A stretch of DNA of 64,000 nucleotides from positions 2,603,001-2,667,000 of the forward strand of contig NC_013790.1 of NCBI RefSeq assembly GCF_000024185.1, given 5' to 3'. The notes beneath the pieces are model-generated. The model was not told where the DNA came from. It searched no databases and saw only the letters and a list, made by a program, of their open reading frames with translations. The position numbers and the translations under genes were made by a program. Positions 26,062 to 36,981 of this stretch are shown in pieces; the stretch's first letter is position 1; every line of letters begins with the position of its first letter. Origin of the DNA: Methanobrevibacter ruminantium M1. GTDB lineage: Archaea > Methanobacteriota > Methanobacteria > Methanobacteriales > Methanobacteriaceae.

Positions 26062-29000
26062 CTATTTTATAGTTACCTTACCTGTAACACTTGATTTGGT
26101 GTACATATCGTCTCCAGCGAATTTGGCTGTGAAACTGTAGGTTTTCTTGGTTGAAAGGCTTACTTTAACAGTTGCTACACCTTTAGCGTTTGTAGTTGCT
26201 GAGTAGGATTTGCCGTTTACTGTGAAAGTTACTTTCTTACCGTTGATTGGTTTGTTGTACACGCTTGACTTGAGTGTTGCAGTTAATGTTTTTGTCTTAG
26301 CGCTTGCCTTATAGGTTTTTGCAGCAGTAGTAAGCTTGGTGTTTTGTGTGCTTACCTTGATCTTAGATACAACAAAGCTACCGTTGTAGTAGTCATCTCC
26401 AAGGTAGGAGATAGCAAAGGTGTAAGTTCCTTTGTATCCTAAGTTGATTTGGAGTTTGACTCCGCCGGTTTCGTTTGTTGTTCTGTTATATACTACACCG
26501 TTGAAACCTATTTGGACAAATTTATTTGCTAATGGGTTTCCATTTGTGTCTGTCAAGTTGACTTCGAAGTATTTGCCCACTCTTCCTTCAATCTTAGAGT
26601 TAACAGCAGTTGTTTCCATATCTTGATAGTGGATTACAGAAGCCTGTTTAGCAGGAATGTTACCGCCTTCTGGAATATTGGTGTCGCTGCCGTTGGATAC
26701 GCCAGTTACATCAAACTCGAATGGTTTGATTCCAGCTGCAATTGCGTTGTCAGTGACCTTGAGTTCACCGGTAGGTGCAAGGACTCCTCTTTCGCTGTCA
26801 AGTTTCAATACAGTTACTGATTCAGGTACAACGCTTCCGTCTATCATGTCAATGAAGTTGTCACTGATTCTGATGTTTGGAGTGTCGATTGAAGTTGGGC
26901 TGCTTCCATTGTCAGCAGTTGCTTGAACAATTACATTTGCATCTTCCACAATAAAGTCAACGCCAGTTATGTTTACCTCATCAGGACCGTTAGCGGATTT
27001 TGCTGGAATTACAAAGATGGTCTCTCCAGCTTTGCCCATTATGGAACCGCCTTTGATGGTTAAGTTCTTATCGATTACTACATTAGCAACATCTTGGAAT
27101 ACGTTGTCACCTAAATCCAAGGTGGATCCAGGTTCAGCAGCATCGATGAGTTTTTGCAAGTCAGAGCTGGTTTGATATTTGGATTTTACAACGACAAATT
27201 GCTCTAATGCAAGGATTGTAGAACCGGTAGCTACAAATGATACATCATTGGATAAGCTAGGGTCATTTCCTAAATCAACAATATAAGCATCTACGCTATT
27301 AGAAGTTCCATTCCAGACATTAGTGAATGTTTCATTGTTTACAATAAGGTTTCCTTCTCCAGCTTGAGCGCTTGCAGCAAATACATAGAGTTGGCTGGAT
27401 AGGATTTCATCAAATACAGTGAAATCTAATTCTAAGACATTATTGCTTGCAACAGTTCTGTTTAAGAAGTTGTTTGCATTGGATAATAAGTCTGCACCGT
27501 TGAATAAGGAAACGGTAGTAAGTACATTTGACTCGTTAACATTATATAATGCTACAAGAGTACTTGGATATACCGCTGTAGTTCCGTTTTCTTTTCCTAA
27601 GGTGAATGTGTTTAGACCTGCCTTAATGAGGTCTGATACATCATAAATGTAAAGTCCGTATCCATATTTGCCATAGGTTCCCATATTGGATTGGTCTCTG
27701 TAATGAGCAACAGGAGTGACATTTACACCATTGAAGGTGGTGTTCCATTCAGGCATTCCACTTGCAGTCTTATCCCAGTTGTATGCAACATAAAGGTATG
27801 CCACTTCGAAATCAGCATCTGAAGGAACGGTTAAGTTCCATTCATCAGTACGTCCGGTTGTCTTAGCTCCAAGATAGGTAGAATCATCTAATGTATCTAT
27901 AATCACATCACCGTTTACAGTGATTGTGTCAAATAGGACGATTTCTTCTGGAGGATGTGCTAAGTCCTTGCCTAAGTTACCGTTATATAATACAGAAGGA
28001 GTGAGGGTCACTTCATCCAATATAAGTCCGGTATCCTTATCGCTGACTAAGACTGTGTAGTTTACCTTAGCATTGGCTGCGCCGTTTACAGTGCTTGCGT
28101 CAACTGGCCTGATTGTATCATCGATAAAGTATTGGCCAAAGCTTTCGCCAGAGTTGAGTGCAATTTGAGTGCTGTTTACCTTCTTGCCGTCAATATAGAA
28201 GTCGACAATGTAAGAAGTGTTAAGAGCGCCGTTGTTTGTTAAGTTGAATTGCAATACATTGTTGGTTCCAGCGAATGCAACATTAGAATATTCGCTAACG
28301 AGGCTTGCCTCAGCTGAAGGAACATTGTATTCAACAACAATGAACTGTTGCAATGCTAGAATGGTAGATCCGGTTGCAACAAATGATACCTCATTAGATG
28401 CCTTAGGGTTTTTGCCTAAGTCAATAGCATATGCATCTACGCTGTTGCTGCTGCCATTCCAGATGTCAGCTACAAGATCGCCATTTATGACAAGGCTACC
28501 TTCTCCAGCTTGAGCGCTAGCTGCAAATACTAAAAGGTCAGCGCCGACTATATTGTCAAATGAATCGATATCCAATGTGCTGTTAGATGCAACAAGTCTT
28601 CCTAAGAAGTTGTTTGCATTGGATAATAAGTCTGCGCCATTGTATAGGTATGTAGTTACATAAGTGCTGGATTCAGGCATATTATAGAATGCTACAAGGG
28701 TACTTGGATATACTGCAGTGGTTCCATTTTCTTTTTCTAAGGTGAATGTGTTTTCACCAGCTACAATAAGGTCAGATACATCGTAAACGATAAGTCCGTA
28801 GCCATATTTGCCGTAGGTTCCCATATTGGATTGGTCTCTGTAATGTGCAACAGGAGTGACAGTTACGCCATTGAATGTGGTGTTCCATACAGGCATTCCA
28901 GCAGGGGTCTTATCCCAGTTGTATGCAACATAAAGGTATCCGGCTGCAAAGATAATATCTTCATTAGTGGTTAAGTCCCATACGTCAGTACGTCCTGTTG

Positions 29001-32000
29001 TCTTAGAGCCAAGATAAGTGGAATCATTCATTCCTATGACAATGATATCTCCATTTACTGTAATTACATCGAAGAAAGTGATTTCTCCAGCAGGATATGC
29101 CAAGTCTTTGCCTAAGTTACCGTTGTAGAGTACAGAAGGAGTGATAGTGATTATATCTAAGACATCTCCAGTTGAATTGTCTGTGATTACAACAGTGTAG
29201 TTGACTTTAGCATTGTCTGCGCCGTTTACAGTGGTTTCATCAACTGGTCTGATGGTTGGGTCCACAAGGTATAGGCTGTCGCTTTCACCGTTTGCAAGTT
29301 CAAGTTCTAAAGTGTCTGCCAATTCGCCATCGATATAGAACTCAATGGTGTATGCGGTAGGAATTGTTCCGTCATTGGTAATGTTAAATTCTAAGACATT
29401 GTCGGTTCCAGCAAATGCAACGTTATTGTATTCAGAGCCTAATTTAGCGTCAACAGAAACAAGCTCGTATTCCACAAAGATGAATTGCTGAAGGGCTAGT
29501 ATAGTGCTTCCGGTTGCAACAAATGATACTGTGTTGGATTCTTCGATATCATCTGTCAAGTTAAATACGCAAGCTTGGACTGAGTTGGAAGATCCGTTCC
29601 AAACATCTTCAAAGCTTTCTCCGTTTACTATTAGATTGCCTTCGCCTTTTTGAGAGCTTGCTGCAAATATTCCAAGTGCACAATCAATTACATCATCAGG
29701 CAATTCAATGTCTAAAACACTGTTAGATGCAACAACTCTTCCTAAGAAGTTGTTTGCATTGGACAATAAGTCTGCGCCGTTGAACATGTAAATGGTTTTC
29801 ATGCTGTCAGATACTTCTTGGTCGTAGCCTGCAACCAAAACACTTGGATAGATGGCAGTCATGTTAGCATCTTTTGTTAAGGTGAATACATTATCCCCTG
29901 CTTCTAAAAGGTCGCTTACATCATATACTAAAAGTCCGTATCCATATTTGCCATAGGTTCCCATATTGGATTGGTCTCTGTAATGTGCAACAGGAGCGAC
30001 AGATACACCATTGAATGTGATGTTAAGTGCAGGGATTCCTGCAGAGGTCTTATCCCAGTTGTAAGCCACATATACAAATCCAGCTACGAAATCAGCGTCT
30101 TCAGGTGCTTCAATGTTCCATATGTCAGTTCTGTTGGTAGCTCCAGATGCAAGGTAGCTTGAATCATTTTGGATTTCAATGTAAATGCCACCGTTTACTG
30201 TGATGGAGTCAAAGAATGTGATCTCCTCAGCAGGATATGCTAAGTCCTTGCCTAAGTTACCGTTATAGAGGATATCCGGAGTGATTGTAGCTTCAGCATC
30301 CTCAACAAGGTCGTCAACATCTCTTACGACTGCAGTGTAATTGACTTTTTCATTGTCTGCCCCTTTGACTGTGTTTTCTGTAACCGGTCTGATCTTCTCA
30401 TCGGTAAACATTGCAATGGCACTGCCATAAGCGCCTACTTCAATCAATTGACTGCCTATTTCAACGCCGTCAGCATAAAGGGTTACATTGAAGACAGCAT
30501 CTTCCTCAGCAACGTTTGTTACATTGACCTTTAAGACATTGTTTGTGCCTGCAAATGCAACGCCCTTATATTCAGAGATAATGTCAGCCTTAGCGTATGG
30601 GGCGTATTCTGAAACTATGACAAATTGTTGAAGGGCTAGGATAGTTCCTCCAGTGGAAACGAAGGACACATTATTGGATTCAGCTATGGAATCAGTTAGA
30701 TTGATCATATAAGCAGCTGCACTATTGCTTGTTCCTTCCCAAACATTGGTGTATTCATCACCGTTTACAATCAAGTTACCTTCTCCAGCTTGACCGCTGG
30801 CAGCAAATACTACAAGTGTTGCTTCATCGATATCGTCAACTGAATCAATATATAAAACGCTGTTACTTTCAACAGGTCTTCCTAAGAAATTATATGCATT
30901 GTATAATAAGTCAGCGCCATTGAACATGTAAGCAGTTGTCAATATAGGTGAGTCTTCAACATCATAGAATGCTACAAGAGTGCTTGGATAGACAGCAGTG
31001 ACATCATAATCCTTTAGAAGCTCAAAGCTATTTTCGCCTGCAGCGATGTACTCTGAAACATCATAGACAAGCAATCCATAGCCGTATTTTGCAGAGCTGG
31101 TTCCAAGGTTTGATTGGTCTCTGTAATGAGCTATAGGAGTGACAGTTTCACCATTGAATGTGGTATTGAAGACAGGGCAGGTGCCATTGGTCTTATCCCA
31201 GTTGTATGCAAGATAGACAAAGGCCTCAACGAATTCTGCATCATTTGGAACATCAACAGTCCATACATCGGTACGGTTGGTTGTTTTAGTTCCAAGATAG
31301 GTGGTATCATTTAAAGTGTCAATGATTACTCCACCGTTTACTGTGATAGCGTCGAAGAATTGAATTGTGTCATTAGGATAAGCGTAGTCCTTACCTAAGT
31401 AACCGTTATAGACAAGAACAGGAGTTATTGTAATTTCATCCAATATCTCATCGGTTGCATTATCACTGATTACAACTGTGTAGTTTACCTTAGCGTTGTT
31501 GTTTCCGTTTATAGTGTTTTCAGTCACTGGCCTGATTGTATCATCAATCAAGTATAGTGTACTGTTTTCACCGCAATCGATTTCAGCTTCTATGCTGTCT
31601 ACCAAGTCGCCATCAGCATATAAGTCAATATGATAGACAGTGTCTACTGTACCGTTATTGGTTAAATCAAGTTTTAATACATTGTCGGTTCCGGCATATG
31701 CGGAATTTGAATATTCTGTGCTTACTTTAGCTTTAGCAGAAGTGACATCGTATTCGAAGACAATGAATTGTTGAAGTGCTAGGATAGTTCCTCCAGTTGA
31801 AACAAAGGAGACTTCATTGGATTGCTTGAGACTGTCCAATATATCGACACCAAATACATTAGTGCTGTTTGTGCTTCCAGACCAGACATTCTCATATGTT
31901 TCATTATTTACAATCAAGTTACCTTCACCTGCTTGAGCGCTTGCAGCAAATACTAAAAGGTCTGCAGATGCAAGGTCATCAACCAATTCAACTTCTAAAA

Positions 32001-35000
32001 CGCTGTTACTTTCAACGTCCCTTCCTAATAGGTTGTAGCTGTTATATAACAAGTCAGCACCATGATACATATAAACTGTTGTAATGACATCAGGGACCTC
32101 TTGGTTATAGAATGCTACAAGAGTGCTTGGGTAAACTGCAGTCTTGTTAAACTCTTTTTCTATTAATAATGTATTTTCTCCAGCTTCAACAAGCCCAGAC
32201 ACATCATAAACGATTAATCCGTATCCGTATTTGCCGGAGCTGCCTAAGTTGGATTGATCCCTATAGCTTTCCATAGGAGCAACAGTTTCTCCATTGAATG
32301 TTAAGTTCAAGACAGGGATGTTTGCACCGGTCTTATCCCAGTTGTATCCAATATAGATAAATGCATCTGCAAATTCAACATCATCTGGGACATCAAGCTC
32401 CCATACATCAGTTCTGTTAAGAACTGTAGCGCCCATATAAGTGGTATCATTTAAAGTTTCAATGATAACTCCACCGTTAACTGTAATGGTGTCGAAATAG
32501 CTGATTGTCTCATTAGGATAAGCGTAGTCCTTGCCTAAGTAACCGTTATACCATATGGTAGGAGTGATTGTCTTTTCAGCTAAAAGACTTCCAGCAGCAC
32601 TTACATAGACTGTGTAATTTACCTTTTGATTGTCTGCGCCATTTACAGTGTCTTCAGTCACTGGCCTGATGGTGTCGTCGATTAAGGTTAGGACATTGCT
32701 TTCGCCAACATCGATTTCAACATGTTCATAGTCGACCCTTACACCGTCAGCATATAATTCAATCAAATAATTGGCTTTTTCCAAACCGTCATTTGTTACA
32801 TTGACTTTCAATGCATTTTCAGTACCAGCATAACAAGCTCCATTATATTCAGAAGCTATTGTAACGTCAGCAGAGTAAGCTTCATATTCAACAAGAACGA
32901 ATTGTTGAAGTGCTAAAATGGTAGATCCGGTAGATACAAAGGAGATTTCATTGGATGCAAGAGGATTGTCTCCCAAATCAAAGACTTTCTCTTCTACAGA
33001 GCTGGTAGTACCGTTCCAAACATCCTCATATTTTTCGCCGTTGACAAGCAAGTTACCTTCACCTGCTTGAGCGCTTGCAGCGAAAACATACAAATTAGAT
33101 CCGAGGACATTGCCCTCTGTACTAATGTTCAATACAGAATCTGTCATAACAAGTCTTTCCAAAACATTATAGCTACCGTAATATAATAAATCAGCACCAT
33201 TATACATGTACATGGTTTTTACAGTGCTTGATTCAGTCACATTATAGAATGCCACAAGGGTACGTGGATATATAGCTGTGTCCCCTTTAGTTAATGAGTA
33301 TTTGTTTTGTCCTTCCTTAATCAAAGAGGAAACGTCATAGACCACAAGACCGTATCCATATGAACCGCTTGTACCCATATTGGATTGGTCCCTATATTGA
33401 GCTACAATAGGGATGGACTCATCATTAAAGCTGGAGGCCCAGTCAGATGGTCCATTTTCTGTCTTATCCCAGGTATATGCAACATATACATAAGCTCCTG
33501 CAAAGCTTGCCCCTTCGCCAAGAGCAGGAAGAGTCCAAATGTCAGTCAATCCAGGGTTGCTATTTCCAGAGTAGCTTCCAGTGGTGTTAATGAAATAGCC
33601 TCCATTGAAGGTGACATTTCTGAATGAGCTTATGAATTCATCTGAATATTCGTATTTCTTAGATAAATAACCGTTGTATAGGACATATGGGAAATAGCTG
33701 GATTCCCCTATAACTTCTTGGGTTTCATTATCCTTAACAATTACAGTGTAATTAGCCTGTAGATTGTCATGTCCCAATATAGTTGATTCGTTTAGATCCC
33801 TTATTTTCTCATCAATAAAGTTAATATCGCTTGTGTAGCCAGCATTTACCTTAGATTCTTCAGTTCCTGCAAGCTCGCCATCCACATAAAATTCAACAAG
33901 ATAGTTTCCATCTAAAGATCCGGTGTTATGCAATGAAACTGCAATAAGGTTTTCCACACCTGCATAAGTGGTATTTACATATTCGCCTCTAAAAGCAATT
34001 TCTATAGCAGAAACAGGTTCCTCTCCCACAACGATTGATCCTGTTAGGATATTGCTAAGCTCAGCCTTGGAATAGTTTCCAGTTACATAATAAGTACCTA
34101 TTTCACTTGGTGTGTAGCTTGTCTTATATGTGTATCCATCCAAATCAAATTCAGTGATGTTGGTTCCATTGATCTCTACGCTTAAGCCTATGCCGTTAAT
34201 GAGATTGCTGTTGTCATCTACAAGGTAAACGTCAATAGGCACTTCATCGCCGATGTCTGCATATACTACATTGGATGCAGCATCATTGGTTTCATTGACA
34301 ATGAGATATAAATAAACGTCAGTCAATATTGAACCGTTTGTGTAGATTCCATCACGAAGATCATTGGTTGTGATGTTATTTTCAGATAATTTTAATTTTC
34401 CTGCATTGTTAACAATGGAATAGTTCAATACGTCTGCAGAGTTATCTACAAAATTACAGTTTCCAATACCAAGGAAATTGGCTACATTGGAATAGAGCAT
34501 TACAGCACTTCCATTCTGTTTTGCATGGTTGCTGGTAAAGTTACAATCAAGAAGGTAGCATTGGTCTGCACGGAAGCCCATAGCACCTCCGTTTGCATCT
34601 GCCTCATTGTCTTCAAATGAGCAGTACATAATTAGCATTTCATTTGCACCTGCAGCGGAATAATATGCGCCACCATCTCTTCCAGCGGAATTTTCCTTAA
34701 AGATGCTGTTGACTATTGTACCGTTGATTTTACCTGCAGCCCAATTAACAGCGCCTCCATAAACTTGAGCCTTATTTCTTATGAATGTACAGTTATTGAT
34801 TAATCCAAAGTTTTCCTGCCAATAGATAGCTCCTCCACCATTGCTTGAACCAGTAGCTTGATTGTCTGTAAATGTACAATTGGTTACATTTCCATATTTT
34901 CCTACCCAACTAATGGCTCCGCCGGTAGTTGCAACACAACCAGTGAAGTTAGAGTCTCTTACAACCGCAAAATCTCTAGAATTTACACGGATTGCACCAC

Positions 35001-36417
35001 CATCCTTTCCAGTAGCATTTTCAAAGCTGCATTCCTTAACGGTGGCATTGTCTCCAGCAATGTAGATTGCGCCTCCTCCAGTACCTGTGGAAGTGGTGTT
35101 TATGAATTTACAATTTTCAATCATAACATTTTTAGAACCGGATATGTAAACAGCTCCTCCAGCTCCGGTATTATTAATGTCTTTGAAAATACAATTTGTC
35201 ACAAGGCCGCCATTCGCATCGCTATCGAAATAAACTCCCCCTCCAGTTCCTTTACCATGTGTAAAAGTCAAGCCGTCCAAAGTTACATTGGCACCATATA
35301 CTCTAATGTTTGCAACAGAATTGTTTCCATCGAATATTACATTTCCAGGATTTACTGCAACAATGGATGAGTAGTTTGCCCTAATGTCATAACGTTTGGA
35401 TTGGGTGTAGGTACCATCCAATACATGGATTATACCATTATTAGCCAAAGCAGGAGCTGCCTTATCCATAGTGGTAGGATCATCTGCAGTAGTACCAGTT
35501 CCAGTACCGTCAGGACTTACAAATATTTCCTCTAAGTTCTTTGTAACTGTCAAGACAGAAAGTACATTCTTAAAAGATTTGGTTGAATTAAAAGTTAAAT
35601 TATTTGTCTTGTTTTTTAAGAGGTCAGTTACATCCCACTTATGGTATTTGAACATGGAATCAGAGATGAGTTCCCCACCAGTTAACTCTTGCTTATTGAA
35701 TGAATAATTACCGTCAGTGCTTGAAAGTGCAATATTTCTTATGTTAGCACTTAAGAAAGGACTTACAGTTCCCACAGTAAAATTAGCTTTGGTAACTGAA
35801 TCCGCACTATTTGACCAAGCCTGACCGGAATCCACCCAATAATCAAATCTATTATTGCTTCCGTCATTATAAGCAAAGACCAAACCGATTAATTTGATTC
35901 TGCCATCAAAATTAGCATATCCTTCAAGTTTGGTGTTTGTTACATTGATCTTTATTTGACCGGTTGCACCTTGAACCCTATCAGTGATATTATAAATCAT
36001 CTGATAGTCGGAATAGACCTTGGTGATGTGGTCATTTACTATATAGACAGTGCCGTCGCCACTGCCATCAGTATAATTTAAACTTTCGCTTGCAATTTGA
36101 CTTGTCTCACCATTGGATGTTATTGAGACATTGGACTGGGCACCATAGTCTCCCTGTGCAGACCCTCCATAAACATTTACAAAGAGTCCTGCATACTGGA
36201 CATCACTAACATCCTCCGGGACATCATAGCTTAATTCTCCAGATTGTATTTCTTGGCCTCCTGTTTGAGAAGCGTATGGATTGGCAGTTGCCACATCCAC
36301 ACCTCCAGAAACAGTTCCATTAGTCACTGGACTTAAATCTGCGGCATAAGCAGATCCTAAGGCCAGCATTAGAACAATAAGAATTAAGCTAACTATCAAA
36401 AATTTTCTATTCTTCAT
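26062..36417 (-). CDS. Giant secreted DUF3344 protein with beta-helix insert and six CARDB/DUF3344-type modules
   Basis: The protein has 3,451 residues, the largest here. A signal peptide (about 1-25, ending GSAYAAD) is followed by a DUF3344-like N-terminal domain (to about 295). A right-handed beta-helix (296-680) opens IFVSPDGTGTG and repeats GGAIYI-x-G rungs. An Ig-like domain (700-800) comes next, then six modules of 380 residues (about 800-3078). The shared C-terminal cassette (3078-3451) closes it. Each module has SEY-x-GxxxAGTxN, YRDQSN, YGYGLxVYDV and NGADLL landmarks. It is the expanded paralogue of the three-module protein, with six modules instead of three and a beta-helix insert. 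The operators match those of cobN. I start at ATG 36417; a TTG nine codons earlier would put charged residues before an already complete signal peptide. The last 200 residues are identical to those of the protein ending at 52407. Confidence 0.82.
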   Translation of the reverse strand: MKNRKFLIVSLILIVLMLALGSAYAADLSPVTNGTVSGGVDVATANPYASQTGGQEIQSGELSYDVPEDVSDVQYAGLFVNVYGGSAQGDYGAQSNVSITSNGETSQIASESLNYTDGSGDGTVYIVNDHITKVYSDYQMIYNITDRVQGATGQIKINVTNTKLEGYANFDGRIKLIGLVFAYNDGSNNRFDYWVDSGQAWSNSADSVTKANFTVGTVSPFLSANIRNIALSSTDGNYSFNKQELTGGELISDSMFKYHKWDVTDLLKNKTNNLTFNSTKSFKNVLSVLTVTKNLEEIFVSPDGTGTGTTADDPTTMDKAAPALANNGIIHVLDGTYTQSKRYDIRANYSSIVAVNPGNVIFDGNNSVANIRVYGANVTLDGLTFTHGKGTGGGVYFDSDANGGLVTNCIFKDINNTGAGGAVYISGSKNVMIENCKFINTTSTGTGGGAIYIAGDNATVKECSFENATGKDGGAIRVNSRDFAVVRDSNFTGCVATTGGAISWVGKYGNVTNCTFTDNQATGSSNGGGAIYWQENFGLINNCTFIRNKAQVYGGAVNWAAGKINGTIVNSIFKENSAGRDGGAYYSAAGANEMLIMYCSFEDNEADANGGAMGFRADQCYLLDCNFTSNHAKQNGSAVMLYSNVANFLGIGNCNFVDNSADVLNYSIVNNAGKLKLSENNITTNDLRDGIYTNGSILTDVYLYLIVNETNDAASNVVYADIGDEVPIDVYLVDDNSNLINGIGLSVEINGTNITEFDLDGYTYKTSYTPSEIGTYYVTGNYSKAELSNILTGSIVVGEEPVSAIEIAFRGEYVNTTYAGVENLIAVSLHNTGSLDGNYLVEFYVDGELAGTEESKVNAGYTSDINFIDEKIRDLNESTILGHDNLQANYTVIVKDNETQEVIGESSYFPYVLYNGYLSKKYEYSDEFISSFRNVTFNGGYFINTTGSYSGNSNPGLTDIWTLPALGEGASFAGAYVYVAYTWDKTENGPSDWASSFNDESIPIVAQYRDQSNMGTSGSYGYGLVVYDVSSLIKEGQNKYSLTKGDTAIYPRTLVAFYNVTESSTVKTMYMYNGADLLYYGSYNVLERLVMTDSVLNISTEGNVLGSNLYVFAASAQAGEGNLLVNGEKYEDVWNGTTSSVEEKVFDLGDNPLASNEISFVSTGSTILALQQFVLVEYEAYSADVTIASEYNGACYAGTENALKVNVTNDGLEKANYLIELYADGVRVDYEHVEIDVGESNVLTLIDDTIRPVTEDTVNGADNQKVNYTVYVSAAGSLLAEKTITPTIWYNGYLGKDYAYPNETISYFDTITVNGGVIIETLNDTTYMGATVLNRTDVWELDVPDDVEFADAFIYIGYNWDKTGANIPVLNLTFNGETVAPMESYRDQSNLGSSGKYGYGLIVYDVSGLVEAGENTLLIEKEFNKTAVYPSTLVAFYNQEVPDVITTVYMYHGADLLYNSYNLLGRDVESNSVLEVELVDDLASADLLVFAASAQAGEGNLIVNNETYENVWSGSTNSTNVFGVDILDSLKQSNEVSFVSTGGTILALQQFIVFEYDVTSAKAKVSTEYSNSAYAGTDNVLKLDLTNNGTVDTVYHIDLYADGDLVDSIEAEIDCGENSTLYLIDDTIRPVTENTINGNNNAKVNYTVVISDNATDEILDEITITPVLVYNGYLGKDYAYPNDTIQFFDAITVNGGVIIDTLNDTTYLGTKTTNRTDVWTVDVPNDAEFVEAFVYLAYNWDKTNGTCPVFNTTFNGETVTPIAHYRDQSNLGTSSAKYGYGLLVYDVSEYIAAGENSFELLKDYDVTAVYPSTLVAFYDVEDSPILTTAYMFNGADLLYNAYNFLGRPVESNSVLYIDSVDDIDEATLVVFAASGQAGEGNLIVNGDEYTNVWEGTSNSAAAYMINLTDSIAESNNVSFVSTGGTILALQQFVIVSEYAPYAKADIISEYKGVAFAGTNNVLKVNVTNVAEEDAVFNVTLYADGVEIGSQLIEVGAYGSAIAMFTDEKIRPVTENTVKGADNEKVNYTAVVRDVDDLVEDAEATITPDILYNGNLGKDLAYPAEEITFFDSITVNGGIYIEIQNDSSYLASGATNRTDIWNIEAPEDADFVAGFVYVAYNWDKTSAGIPALNITFNGVSVAPVAHYRDQSNMGTYGKYGYGLLVYDVSDLLEAGDNVFTLTKDANMTAIYPSVLVAGYDQEVSDSMKTIYMFNGADLLSNANNFLGRVVASNSVLDIELPDDVIDCALGIFAASSQKGEGNLIVNGESFEDVWNGSSNSVQACVFNLTDDIEESNTVSFVATGSTILALQQFIFVEYELVSVDAKLGSEYNNVAFAGTDNVLEFNITNDGTIPTAYTIEFYIDGELADTLELELANGESDSLYLVDPTIRPVDETTVNGADNAKVNYTVVITDNSTGDVLDIITITPSVLYNGNLGKDLAYPAGEITFFDVITVNGDIIVIGMNDSTYLGSKTTGRTDVWDLTTNEDIIFAAGYLYVAYNWDKTPAGMPVWNTTFNGVTVTPVAHYRDQSNMGTYGKYGYGLIVYDVSDLIVAGENTFTLEKENGTTAVYPSTLVAFYNMPESSTYVTTYLYNGADLLSNANNFLGRLVASNSTLDIDSFDNIVGADLLVFAASAQAGEGSLVINGDLVADIWNGSSNSVDAYAIDLGKNPKASNEVSFVATGSTILALQQFIVVEYNVPSAEASLVSEYSNVAFAGTNNVLQFNLTNNGALNTSYIVDFYIDGKKVNSTQIALNSGESFGQYFIDDTIRPVDASTVNGAANAKVNYTVLVSDKDTGLILDEVTLTPSVLYNGNLGKDLAHPPEEIVLFDTITVNGDVIIDTLDDSTYLGAKTTGRTDEWNLTVPSDADFEVAYLYVAYNWDKTASGMPEWNTTFNGVNVTPVAHYRDQSNMGTYGKYGYGLYIYDVSDLIKAGLNTFTLGKENGTTAVYPSTLVALYNVNESNVLTTVSLFNGADLLSNANNFLNRTVASNNVLELDFTVFDEILSSQLYVFAASAQAGEGNLIVNNETFTNVWNGTSNSVDAYIVDLGNDPSLSNDVSFVATGSTILALEQFVVVKSKYQTSSDLQKLIDAAEPGSTLDLGDNVFQDVANVVIDKNLTIKGGSIMGKAGETIFVIPAKSANGPDEVNITGVDFIVEDANVIVQATADNGSSPTSIDTPNIRISDNFIDMIDGSVVPESVTVLKLDSERGVLAPTGELKVTDNAIAAGIKPFEFDVTGVSNGSDTNIPEGGNIPAKQASVIHYQDMETTAVNSKIEGRVGKYFEVNLTDTNGNPLANKFVQIGFNGVVYNRTTNETGGVKLQINLGYKGTYTFAISYLGDDYYNGSFVVSKIKVSTQNTKLTTAAKTYKASAKTKTLTATLKSSVYNKPINGKKVTFTVNGKSYSATTNAKGVATVKVSLSTKKTYSFTAKFAGDDMYTKSSVTGKVTIK
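27680..33420 (-). repeat. 1,140-bp in-frame module repeat (six copies)
   Basis: The landmark YRDQSN coding stretch recurs at about 27687, 28827, 29967, 31107, 32247 and 33387, at intervals of about 1,140 bp. The three-module gene has the same period at about 21650, 22791 and 23931. The copies differ in many third positions, so they are older than the 153-bp repeats in the first adhesin. Confidence 0.85.
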
Positions 36418-36981
36418 AATTATGCCTTTTTTAAATTTTTCCAATAAATATTAAAAATTAAAAGTCAACCGAATTAACTTTATCTTAGCCAGTTTTTTTT
36501 CATTAAGTGTGCTTATATTTAATATTTATTAATTATAATAGAGGAGTAATAATTATTTAAATCTTATTTTAATACTTAAATGGAAAAATAAGGACAAATA
36601 GTAATAATTTTTTAAAATAATATTACTAAAGAGCCTAAAATGATAAAAAAAGTATTACAAAATCAGTATTTTACAAACTTCATAAATGAAATAGTATTAT
36701 TAATTACAAAATGTTATAAAAATACTGATGAATTTTGATAAAATAGGAACTAAAAAATTGAAGGAATTGATATAAAAATTGTGAAAATATGTGAAAAGAT
36801 AATAAAATTCATAAATTTCATATAAGATTTTTATAAAAATAGATGAAAAATTGAATGAAAATTAGACAAAAAAATCATCAAAAAGTATAAAAAACCGGAA
36901 AAAAGTGCATGAAAAACTAAAAAAATAATTAAAAAAAGAAAAGAATTAGTCTAAAAGACTAAAAATAAAAAATAAATAAAA
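36418..36981 (-). promoter_or_regulatory. Promoter region of the six-module DUF3344 gene, with shared operators
   Basis: The core site AGTAATA-N14-TATTACT is at 36600-36627. AGTAATA-N18-TAATACT is at 36545-36576, and a third half-site AGTATTAC begins at 36651, 23 bases past the core. TATA-like AAATATAAGCA (minus strand) lies at 36510-36520, predicting a start near 36485 and a leader of about 70 bases. The distal 300 bases are AT-rich without open frames and end with the DUF2149 terminator. Confidence 0.65.
36946..36962 (-). terminator. Terminator after the second DUF2149 gene
   Basis: A 7-bp stem TTAGTCT / AGACTAA with a 3-base loop lies 19 bases beyond the stop. On the transcribed strand it is followed by TTCTTTTCTTTTTTT. 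Confidence 0.65.

Noticed and set aside
36418..36444. TTG start nine codons upstream for the six-module DUF3344 gene
   Set aside because: The ATG at 36417 gives a complete signal peptide (short basic start, hydrophobic core). The extension adds charged residues and has no better ribosome site.
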